The position numbers and the translations under genes were made by a program. Shown one piece after another: positions 1-5,805 of a stretch of 5,805 nucleotides of DNA. Source of the DNA: an uncultured Brevinema sp. (GTDB lineage Bacteria > Spirochaetota > Brevinematia > Brevinematales > Brevinemataceae); contig CAMRBT010000099.1 of assembly GCA_947040475.1 (NCBI GenBank), forward strand, positions 1 through 5,805, written 5' to 3'. The notes beneath the pieces were generated by a model that saw only the letters and a list, made by a program, of their open reading frames with translations, searched no databases and was not told where the DNA came from. The first letter of the stretch is position 1. Each line of letters begins with the position of its first letter.

Positions 1-20
1 AAAGAATACTTAAAATGATT

Positions 21-1655
21 TTACATCATTCCTGGCATTCCCATTCCGCCACCGCCGCCCATTGGTGGTTCAGCATTTTTAGAAGGAAGATCTGTGATCA
101 TTACTTCTGTGGTGAGGAGCATTCCTGCGATAGAAATCGCATTTTGAAGAGCAGTACGAGTAACTTTAGCTGGATCTACGATACCAGATTTAAGCATGTC
201 CACCCATTCGTCTGTGAGGGCATTATAGCCTTCGCCTGGTTTTGCAGCACGAGCTTTCATCACAATAACAGATCCGTCTACACCAGAGTTTTCTGCAATT
301 ATTTTCATAGGAGCTTCAAGAGATTTGATAACGATATTGATACCTACTTGTTCTTCTGCATTAGCACCTTTTAGGGCATCTAATGATTTTTGAACTTGAA
401 GTAGTGCAACACCACCTCCAGGAACGATTCCTTCGTCTACAGCTGCTTTTGTTGCAGAAAGTGCATCTTGAACACGATCTTTTTTCTCTTTTAATTCAAC
501 TTCTGTTGCTGCGCCCACTTTAATGTTTGCAACACCACCAGCTAATTTAGCTTTTCTTTCGTTTAATTTTTCTATGTCGTAATCAGAAGTGCTTTCAGCG
601 ATAGTAACATCTAACTGTGCAACACGAGCTTTGATTTCGTCTTTTGATCCAGCACCATCAATAATGATAGTGTTTTCTTTTCCAACGACAACTTTTTTCG
701 CTCTTCCTAACATATCAGGAGTAGCTGTTTCCAAGCTCATCCCTTTGTCTTCGCTGATTACTTGTCCACCAGTTAGGATAGCAATATCTTCTAACATAGC
801 TTTTCTTCTATCACCAAAAGCAGGCGCTTTAACAGCTACTGCATTTAAGGTGCCACGAAGTTTGTTAACGATGAGAGTTGCTAATGCTTCTCCATCAATA
901 TCTTCTGCAATAATTACTAATGGTTTACCTTGTTTTAGAACAGTTTCTAGTAATCCCATAATATCTTTTAGGGAAGAGATTTTTTTATCACAAAGAAGAA
1001 TATATGGATCTTCTAATTCAGCAACCATACGTTCTGGATTGGTAGCCATGTAAGGAGAAAGATACCCACGATCAAACTGCATTCCTTCAACAACTTCAAC
1101 AAATGTTTCCATAGCTTTAGAATCTTCAACAGTGATAACACCATCTTTTCCGACTTTTTCCATTGCTTCAGCGATTAATGCTCCGATTTCTGGATCATTA
1201 TTTCCTGAAATTGTCGCAACACTTTTAATTTCTTCAGAAGTTTTTACTTCTTTAGCAATGCTTTTAATTTCTTTTACGAGTACTTGTAAAGCTTTATCCA
1301 TTCCTCTTTTTATCAAAGTAGGGTTAGAACCAGCAGTCACATTTTTGAAACCTTCTTTAATGATAGCATGCGCTAAAACAGTAGCAGTAGTAGTACCATC
1401 TCCAGCAACATCATTAGTTTTTGTTGCTACTTCACGTACTAATTGAGCACCCATATTTTCAAATGCATCTTCTAGTTCGATTTCTTTAGCGACAGTAACA
1501 CCATCTTTAGTGATATGTGGTGCGCCATATTTTTTGTCAATAACAACGTTACGTCCTCTAGGACCTAGTGTTGTTCCAACAGCTCTCGCTAATTTTTCTA
1601 CTCCAGAAAGCATCTTTTGATGTGCTTCGCTAGAAAAAAGTAAATCTTTTGCCAT
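21..1655 (-). CDS. groL: Chaperonin GroEL (Cpn60, HSP60)
   Basis: This gene encodes the 544-residue large subunit of the group I chaperonin, an ATP-driven cytoplasmic double-ring folding machine that works with the GroES lid. Full length is normal for the family (E. coli about 548). Visible hallmarks are the N-terminal VTLGP-like block (TTLGPRGRNVV, residues 28-38), TKDGVTVAKE (49-58) with the nucleotide-site Asp51, GDGTTTATV (85-93) with Asp86, the apical-domain run VVEGMQFDRGYLSPY (188-202), KAPAFGDRRKAML (276-288), and RVQDAL with Asp397, equivalent to the ATPase Asp398 of E. coli. The C-terminus is the usual Gly/Met-rich tail (532-544). In the substrate-binding patch, the Phe that follows the second Tyr in E. 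coli is Met203 here. The ATG is preceded by AAGGAG (1663-1668) with 7 nt spacing. No groES lies directly upstream; the neighbour is an 87-aa membrane-protein gene. Its own promoter region is described separately. Identification is essentially certain. Confidence 0.99.
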   Translation of the reverse strand: MAKDLLFSSEAHQKMLSGVEKLARAVGTTLGPRGRNVVIDKKYGAPHITKDGVTVAKEIELEDAFENMGAQLVREVATKTNDVAGDGTTTATVLAHAIIKEGFKNVTAGSNPTLIKRGMDKALQVLVKEIKSIAKEVKTSEEIKSVATISGNNDPEIGALIAEAMEKVGKDGVITVEDSKAMETFVEVVEGMQFDRGYLSPYMATNPERMVAELEDPYILLCDKKISSLKDIMGLLETVLKQGKPLVIIAEDIDGEALATLIVNKLRGTLNAVAVKAPAFGDRRKAMLEDIAILTGGQVISEDKGMSLETATPDMLGRAKKVVVGKENTIIIDGAGSKDEIKARVAQLDVTIAESTSDYDIEKLNERKAKLAGGVANIKVGAATEVELKEKKDRVQDALSATKAAVDEGIVPGGGVALLQVQKSLDALKGANAEEQVGINIVIKSLEAPMKIIAENSGVDGSVIVMKARAAKPGEGYNALTDEWVDMLKSGIVDPAKVTRTALQNAISIAGMLLTTEVMITDLPSKNAEPPMGGGGGMGMPGMM

Positions 1656-1702
1656 TTATAGACTCCTTGATTGTTTGTTTTATTTTTTATTTATATATAC
1701 TT

Positions 1703-1731
1703 ATTATAGCAAAAATCGTGCCAAGTGTGTT
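1703..1731 (-). promoter_or_regulatory. Extended -10 sigma-70-type promoter of groL
   Basis: On the minus strand a perfect TATAAT lies at 1703-1708, preceded by TGC at 1709-1711, so it is an extended -10 element (TGnTATAAT). The hexamer 17 nt further upstream (1726-1731, AACACA) matches the -35 consensus only in its last three bases, which an extended -10 can compensate. The predicted start is near 1696, giving an A/T-rich leader of about 40 nt with no obvious structure. It shares bases with a sigma-54 element (1709-1723), so the two cannot be occupied at once. Promoter activity is inferred from the motif only. Confidence 0.6.
1709..1723 (-). promoter_or_regulatory. Candidate sigma-54 (RpoN) -24/-12 promoter of groL
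   Basis: The minus strand reads TGGCACG, four bases (ATTT), then TTGC, matching every position of the classical sigma-54 consensus TGGCACG-N4-TTGC, with the flanking T before TGG and the T after TTGC that are also preferred. GG and GC are at the required one-turn spacing. The predicted start is near 1697, 42 nt before the groL ATG, and the orientation is correct. Sigma-54 promoters need an ATP-dependent enhancer-binding activator, usually bound 80-150 bp upstream, which here would lie inside the 87-aa gene. The motif is seen directly; its use is inferred. In so A+T-rich a stretch this G/C-containing match is unlikely to be accidental. Confidence 0.7.
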
Positions 1732-1740
1732 TTTTATCGA

Positions 1741-2004
1741 TTATAGACCCATTAAAAATGTAAGTAAACGAAGAAGCATTCTTCCTGCAAAGTAGAATAC
1801 TAGAAGGTTTGGACCCCAAGTATGGCTAAAATCAATAGCACTATAAGTCATTCTTTTTATTTTAGGAGATCTCATAGTAAAGCTTCTGGAGTTAGAAAAG
1901 GCATTAGCGCTCACATAAAGAATAAGAAGTCCACACCCTACTATAAAAGATAAATTAAAAACAGTCCATAGTCCATTACCTATCATATAAATTATACTTT
2001 TCAT
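1741..2004 (-). CDS. Small membrane protein of unknown function (87 aa)
   Basis: I do not recognise a family for this 87-residue protein. It has a strong hydrophobic segment at about residues 12-34 (LWTVFNLSFIVGCGLLILYV) and a second, partly amphipathic one at about 64-86 that contains Arg75 and Arg79. The loop between them is basic (Arg40, Arg45, Lys48, Lys50, Arg51). By the positive-inside rule the loop would be cytoplasmic, making a membrane hairpin with both ends outside. The gene begins 7 nt after the stop of the exported-protein gene. Its Shine-Dalgarno is weak (AAGTGAG, 2011-2017, overlapping that stop), which suggests translation coupled to the gene before it. An alternative start is Met7. 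Its downstream end abuts the groL promoter region without a visible terminator. That it is a real gene is supported by operon spacing and hydrophobic pattern rather than by homology. Confidence 0.75.
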   Translation of the reverse strand: MKSIIYMIGNGLWTVFNLSFIVGCGLLILYVSANAFSNSRSFTMRSPKIKRMTYSAIDFSHTWGPNLLVFYFAGRMLLRLLTFLMGL

Positions 2005-2011
2005 CTTATAC

Positions 2012-3301
2012 TCACTTTAATAACTCGTGTATTGGTAGTATTTTAACCCATCCCCCAGGGCTTTCTAATAAAACAAATATACTATCATCTTCTATAATAA
2101 ATTCTACTGCCACTGCGTCTTGAAAAATATAAAATGGTTCTTCTACCCAATAGTAAGGAAGACTTTTTTCCGTCTCTATATTATAAATATAAATACTAAA
2201 AATAGCACCATTTTGGTGTTTATATACAATATCCGTATCGTCTAAAATGGACATGAATTCCCATTGAGGTCTTGTACCAGACAAGGATCTTAATCTTTTA
2301 TTCTTATAGCTAGTTATTTTTTGGGTTTCTGTAGATCTATGTTCTAAATCACCATTAGGACTTCGTTCTATTGATTTAAAGTCTGTTTTTACTAATCCAT
2401 CATTTGTATACTGATAGATAATATCTTCGATCTGAAATAAATATTGATTCCCTACTTTAGCCATTTCAGGAGCATTATCCATTGTCTTTTTAAAATCATA
2501 CAAGGTGATCTCTTCACCCAATACACCATCTTTAGTTTTATACATAATAATTTTTTTTGGTGTATAAAGTATTAAATTTGAATCAATCCAACTAAAACTT
2601 AAAATATTATGTGTTGAAAATAATAATTCTTTAGTAGCAGTACTATAAATATGTAATATTTCATCATCATTGATAGTATAGTATAAGGCGAGTAAGCGAT
2701 TGTCTTTAGAAAATTCTAAAGAATTCATCGTTGTGCTATCCCCATAAAAATAAGTTAAAGGAGAAAAAATACGTCGCTTTGTATTATAGAGGGCTACATT
2801 TAGAATGCTCGTGTTATTAGATTTTATATCCCCAGTAAGAGCTAATAAAGATCTATCTTCTGTTGCCGACATCGCCGAAAAATTAGGGAGTGCTGCTTTT
2901 AGTTGAATGTCAGGATTGGATTTGTTAGCAAGATCCATTTTATAAAATTTATTTTTATAAGCAAACCAAAGATCATTTTCGCTAACAATAGGTAACTCAC
3001 TGAATACAACACTTTCATCAACAAAGTTTTTTGCATTAAAGGTAATAACTCCAACGTCTTTTTGATCTATCCAAACAGATTGACCTTTATACTCAAATTG
3101 GACTCTATTTCCTTTTTGGTCAGTTTTATAAAAAGAGATCCCAAGATCTATTTTATCTATGATTTTATTATCTACAAAATCAGAATAAATAGGAACTTCG
3201 TGATTGATAAGCACAAATTGATTTACTGTATTTACTGCATGTGTATTATTAAATCCACATAATAGTAAAAATAATAAATTGAATGTTAAGATTTGTTTCA
3301 T
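2012..3301 (-). CDS. Exported protein, SH3b-like domain plus probable beta-propeller, function unknown (429 aa)
   Basis: The protein starts with a signal peptide: Lys2, a hydrophobic core at residues 4-16, and a probable signal peptidase I site after Ala22 (Thr-His-Ala). Residues 28-85 look like a bacterial SH3 (SH3b) domain: VPIYSD near the start, DLG in the middle, then VQFEYKGQSVWID. After that come repeated beta-rich segments of about 40 residues (roughly 143-185, 192-229, 233-270, 278-305, 347-385, 396-424). The clearest, at 193-229, has the pattern SLEFSKDNRLLALYY followed by ILHIYSTATKELL, as in TolB/WD40-like propeller blades. I infer a periplasmic or surface-exposed propeller, possibly a binding scaffold; no catalytic motif is visible. 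The ATG lies 2 nt after the topA stop, with a weak GAAGAG ribosome site inside the end of topA, so it is co-transcribed and probably translationally coupled. No specific family is recognised. Confidence 0.85.
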   Translation of the reverse strand: MKQILTFNLLFLLLCGFNNTHAVNTVNQFVLINHEVPIYSDFVDNKIIDKIDLGISFYKTDQKGNRVQFEYKGQSVWIDQKDVGVITFNAKNFVDESVVFSELPIVSENDLWFAYKNKFYKMDLANKSNPDIQLKAALPNFSAMSATEDRSLLALTGDIKSNNTSILNVALYNTKRRIFSPLTYFYGDSTTMNSLEFSKDNRLLALYYTINDDEILHIYSTATKELLFSTHNILSFSWIDSNLILYTPKKIIMYKTKDGVLGEEITLYDFKKTMDNAPEMAKVGNQYLFQIEDIIYQYTNDGLVKTDFKSIERSPNGDLEHRSTETQKITSYKNKRLRSLSGTRPQWEFMSILDDTDIVYKHQNGAIFSIYIYNIETEKSLPYYWVEEPFYIFQDAVAVEFIIEDDSIFVLLESPGGWVKILPIHELLK

Positions 3302-3303
3302 TG

Positions 3304-5502
3304 TTACTCTTCGCTAAATTCTTCTGTGTATCCGCAAGCTGCGTGCATACATTCTATTATTTTTTTCTTGCCCGCTTGAAAGAACAGTGGTGTTTTATCA
3401 TTAGGACATACTTTGCCTGAGGGTTTGGCGTTGGTGAGAAAATCACACTCAGGGTAATTGGTACAAGCATAGAATGCTCCACGACGACCGCCTCGCTTTT
3501 CGACAATTTTTCCAACAAGACATTTTGGACAGGCTCCAAAAGGAATTGGCTGTGCATTCACACATTCTGGCCAACCAGAACATGCTAAGAAATAGCCATA
3601 TTTGCCCAATTTTTTGAGCATAGGCTTTCCACATTTTTCACAAACTTCATCTGTTTTTTCGTCAAAAGCACCCTTAATAGAATCTACTTTTTCAAAAGCT
3701 TCGGTGACTGTTTTGTTAAAAGGAATATAAAATTCTTTTACAACGCTTTTCCATTCTAATGTTTGTTCTTCTACTGCATCTAATTTTTCTTCCATTTCAG
3801 CAGTAAAAGAAGCGTTGATTAGCTCATTAAAATTTTCACTTAATAATTTATTGACGGCTTTACCAAGATCCGTAGGCACAAGAGATTTTGCTGCTTTTTT
3901 AACATAATAACGTTTTGACAAGGTCATCATTGTTGGTGCATAAGTAGAAGGGCGTCCTATACCTAATTCTTCCATTATTTTTACAAGAGTCGCCTCTGTA
4001 TAACGAGGAGGAGCTTGGGTAGATTTTTGTTCCTCTTCTAAAGAAGTACAAGGAATAATTTGCCCTTTTTCTACATTGGGTGGTATTTTGGATTCTTTTT
4101 TGTCAGCACCTACATTCCAAGCTTTTTGAAAACCATCAAAGGTAACAATAGAGCCAGAAACAGTAAACAAACACTGCCCTACTTCTAAGCTCAAGGAAGT
4201 AACAGCTCTCTCAACAGGAACCATCTGAGAAGCCATAAATCTTCTCCAGATCAAATTATAAAGTTTATATTGATCCGCTGATAAATAGCTTTTAATAGCA
4301 TCGGGGTGATGTCCTATCACAGAAGGACGAATCGCTTCATGGGCATCTTGAGAATTTTTTTTATTAGAAAAAAAGTTGGGTTTACTTGGAATATATTTTT
4401 CACCAAATTGTTCTAAGATATATGTTTTAGCTTCTTGTGCAGCAATAGGAGAGATACGAGTGGAATCTGTACGCATATAAGTAATCAAACCCGTTCTACT
4501 ACTTCCTAAATCTATCCCTTCATACAACTCTTGAGCAGCACGCATTGTTTTTGCAGCAGGCCAACCTAATAAGTTGTTAGCAGCTTGTTGCAATGTACTA
4601 GTAATAAATGGAGCAGAAGCTTTAGTCTGAGAAGGTGTTTTTTTAACGTCTTTAACAGTAAAGTCTTTTCCTTTGATCTCTTTTAATAAAGCATCCATTT
4701 CTTTTTTTGAACTAATCACTTGTTGTTTATCTTTATTTTCTAATTCATTAGGTGATACTATTCTTTTTTGACCTACTTTGTTTAAAGTGGCTTGAAATTT
4801 TTGTTTTTCAGCTACTAAATTAGCAGTAAGTGTCCAATATTCTTGAGGAATAAAAGCTTCTATCTCTTTTTCTCTTTCTACAATAATTCTCAAAGTGGTA
4901 GATTGTACACGACCTGCAGATAGTTTGCCTTTGACTTTTTTCCAAAGTAAAGGACTAAGTCCATAACCAAATAATCTATCAATAACTCTACGCCCTTGTT
5001 GAGCATTTACGAGAGCTGTTGTAATTTCTGCAGGTTCGGAAACTGCTTTTAGAATAGCGTCTTTTGTGATCTCACTAAAACGTATTCTTTTAATAGGAAT
5101 ATCTCTTTTTAATTTTGGTAATGCTTTTTCTTCAAAATAATTTTTTAAATGACTGGCAATAGCCTCGCCCTCACGATCAGGGTCAGATGCTAATAATATT
5201 TCACTAGCGTTTTTAACAGCGTCCATAAGCTCTTTCATCACTTTACTACGATCACGCATAACAATATAACGAGGTTCAAAGGTTTCTGTATCTATCCCTA
5301 AAGTTGATTTAGGTAAGTCAATTACATGTCCTGCAGATGCTTTAATAGTGTAGCTAGGTCCTAGATATTTTTTTAGTGTTGTTGCTTTGGATGGGGACTC
5401 GACAATAATTAATTTTGTTAATTTCGTTACTTTTTTAGTAGTTTTTTTAGCTGGTTTTTTGGTAACACTAGCAGGTTTTGGTGTTTTAGGGACAGTTGCC
5501 AT
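3304..5502 (-). CDS. topA: DNA topoisomerase I (type IA)
   Basis: This gene encodes the type IA enzyme that relaxes negative supercoils by cutting one strand through a 5'-phosphotyrosine. The 732-residue protein has a TOPRIM domain with IIVESPSKA (Glu35) and the metal-binding SDPDREGEA (Asp107, Asp109, Glu111). LSAGRVQSTTLR is at 194-205, the catalytic tyrosine is Tyr342 in LITYMRTDSTRIS, followed by AHEAIRP (387-393) and ELGIGRPSTYAPT (512-524). The C-terminus has two complete four-Cys zinc fingers (Cys621/624/641/647 and Cys658/661/680/686) and a third, degenerate one (699-723). Residues 1-30 are a Lys/Thr/Pro/Ala-rich basic extension absent from E. coli TopA, which starts almost directly at the TOPRIM strand. 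The ATG is supported by AAAGGAG 5 nt upstream and a good promoter, and no other ATG codon precedes the TOPRIM domain, so the extension appears genuine. Two unknown genes follow at 2 and 7 nt spacing. Confidence 0.98.
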   Translation of the reverse strand: MATVPKTPKPASVTKKPAKKTTKKVTKLTKLIIVESPSKATTLKKYLGPSYTIKASAGHVIDLPKSTLGIDTETFEPRYIVMRDRSKVMKELMDAVKNASEILLASDPDREGEAIASHLKNYFEEKALPKLKRDIPIKRIRFSEITKDAILKAVSEPAEITTALVNAQQGRRVIDRLFGYGLSPLLWKKVKGKLSAGRVQSTTLRIIVEREKEIEAFIPQEYWTLTANLVAEKQKFQATLNKVGQKRIVSPNELENKDKQQVISSKKEMDALLKEIKGKDFTVKDVKKTPSQTKASAPFITSTLQQAANNLLGWPAAKTMRAAQELYEGIDLGSSRTGLITYMRTDSTRISPIAAQEAKTYILEQFGEKYIPSKPNFFSNKKNSQDAHEAIRPSVIGHHPDAIKSYLSADQYKLYNLIWRRFMASQMVPVERAVTSLSLEVGQCLFTVSGSIVTFDGFQKAWNVGADKKESKIPPNVEKGQIIPCTSLEEEQKSTQAPPRYTEATLVKIMEELGIGRPSTYAPTMMTLSKRYYVKKAAKSLVPTDLGKAVNKLLSENFNELINASFTAEMEEKLDAVEEQTLEWKSVVKEFYIPFNKTVTEAFEKVDSIKGAFDEKTDEVCEKCGKPMLKKLGKYGYFLACSGWPECVNAQPIPFGACPKCLVGKIVEKRGGRRGAFYACTNYPECDFLTNAKPSGKVCPNDKTPLFFQAGKKKIIECMHAACGYTEEFSEE

Positions 5503-5507
5503 ATAAA

Positions 5508-5514
5508 CTCCTTT
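5508..5514 (-). promoter_or_regulatory. Shine-Dalgarno of topA
   Basis: The minus strand reads AAAGGAG ending 5 nt before the ATG at 5502. This strong site fixes the start upstream of the basic N-terminal extension rather than at the TOPRIM domain. Confidence 0.85.
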
Positions 5515-5551
5515 GAGATTTTTGATAAAAGTGAATGATTTAGTTATGCTA

Positions 5552-5581
5552 ATTATATAGATAGTTTGACCAAATAGTCAA
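5552..5581 (-). promoter_or_regulatory. Sigma-70-type promoter of topA
   Basis: The minus strand carries TTGACT (5576-5581) and a perfect TATAAT (5552-5557) separated by 18 nt, giving a predicted start near 5545 and a leader of about 43 nt. The -35 hexamer is one arm of a short inverted repeat, TTGAC-N6-GTCAA (5566-5581), which could be an operator, although that is not shown. The promoter lies just downstream of the terminator of the preceding gene, so topA transcription is independent of that gene. Confidence 0.85.
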
Positions 5582-5600
5582 GAATAATCACAAAATTAAT

Positions 5601-5633
5601 AAAAAAACCTTTTTATTTCTCAGAATAAAAAGG
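5601..5633 (-). terminator. Rho-independent terminator after the cytidylyltransferase gene
   Basis: On the minus strand CCTTTTTATT and AATAAAAAGG form a perfect 10-bp stem (arms 5624-5633 and 5608-5617) around a 6-nt loop, followed directly by seven T residues (5601-5607). The T tract is only on the minus-strand side, so it terminates leftward transcription. The stem begins about 20 nt after the stop codon at 5654. The stem is A/T-rich apart from the two closing G-C pairs. Confidence 0.88.
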
Positions 5634-5653
5634 CTAATTATCGTAAAAAGATT

Positions 5654-5805
5654 CTATTTTTCTTTTCTTTTTTGAAGAATTTGCTCCATCATCAGCCAAT
5701 CATGCTCTTCGTCTATTTCTACATAGGTATCGGGATCCATCTCACAAAGCCCTATTTTTCCTGATAAATAAAATTTATCTCTCAAAATATTCTCTCTGCT
5801 ATTAA
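5654..5805 (-). CDS. C-terminal end of a probable CMP-nonulosonate (acylneuraminate-type) cytidylyltransferase, partial
   Basis: This frame stays open from the window edge to a TAG at 5654-5656 and encodes the last 49 residues of a longer protein; the start lies outside the window. The segment GKIGLCEMDPDTYVEIDEEHDWLMMEQIL resembles the C-terminus of acylneuraminate cytidylyltransferases (NeuA and relatives such as PseF or LegF), where a Y-x-EID-x-x-x-DW-x-x-x-E pattern closes the nucleotidyltransferase fold. Those enzymes activate sialic, pseudaminic or legionaminic acid with CTP for use in surface glycans or flagellin glycosylation. The tail is basic (QKRKEK), and a strong terminator follows, supporting a real gene end. 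The family call rests on a short C-terminal pattern from memory, and the sugar substrate cannot be told. Confidence 0.65.
   Translation of the reverse strand, partial: NSRENILRDKFYLSGKIGLCEMDPDTYVEIDEEHDWLMMEQILQKRKEK

Noticed and set aside
14..30. Inverted repeat AATGAT-N5-ATCATT at the groL stop codon
   Set aside because: It overlaps the coding end and is short and A/T-rich; the left edge is too near to judge whether a terminator follows.
15..374. Open frame on the plus strand, 119 codons
   Set aside because: It is antisense to the conserved C-terminal part of groL, has His/Ser/Phe-rich composition typical of a shadow frame, and has no promoter or ribosome site.
589..1446. Two plus-strand open frames (589-1053 and 1132-1446)
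   Set aside because: Both lie opposite conserved GroEL coding sequence and look like reverse-frame shadows, without ribosome sites.
1656..1740. CIRCE/HrcA operator or a terminator upstream of groL
   Set aside because: No TTAGCACTC-like inverted repeat and no G/C-containing hairpin with a T tract is present in this stretch.
3257..3259. Possible lipoprotein cysteine (Cys15) in the exported protein
   Set aside because: The preceding residues are Leu-Leu-Leu, with no small residue at -1, and a Thr-His-Ala signal peptidase I site follows. A relaxed lipobox cannot be excluded, but is not supported.
3062..3262. Plus-strand open frame of 66 codons
   Set aside because: It is antisense to the N-terminal part of the exported-protein gene, whose signal peptide and SH3b-like pattern show which strand is coding.
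3357..3634. Two short minus-strand frames inside topA
   Set aside because: They are out-of-frame readings of the zinc-finger region, where the topA frame shows conserved cysteine pairs.

Overview
This A+T-rich bacterial window is read entirely from the minus strand. From upstream to downstream (high to low coordinates) it holds: the 3' end of a probable CMP-nonulosonate (acylneuraminate-type) cytidylyltransferase gene with its own rho-independent terminator; topA (DNA topoisomerase I); a 429-residue exported protein of unknown function; an 87-residue two-segment membrane protein of unknown function; and groL (GroEL/Cpn60), whose stop codon lies 20 bases from the window edge. The low G+C, the Gly/Met-rich GroEL tail, a consensus sigma-54 site and a nonulosonate-activation gene fit a low-GC bacterium with a Gram-negative-type envelope. 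GroEL looks loosely spirochaete-like to me, but I cannot fix the phylum from sequence reading alone.

Layout: topA has a clear sigma-70-type promoter and a strong Shine-Dalgarno, and is insulated from the upstream gene by the terminator. The exported-protein gene starts 2 nt after the topA stop, and the 87-aa gene starts 7 nt after the next stop, so topA and the two unknown genes form a tight, probably translationally coupled transcription unit. No terminator is visible between the 87-aa gene and groL, so read-through into groL is possible.

groL has its own 85-nt upstream region with no groES next to it and no CIRCE operator. It carries a full-consensus sigma-54 (-24/-12) element directly overlapping an extended -10 sigma-70 element. 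This is the most interesting signal in the window: it suggests that the chaperonin gene is under activator-dependent RpoN control, or that two sigma factors compete for one start point. No mobile elements, CRISPR arrays or RNA genes were seen.
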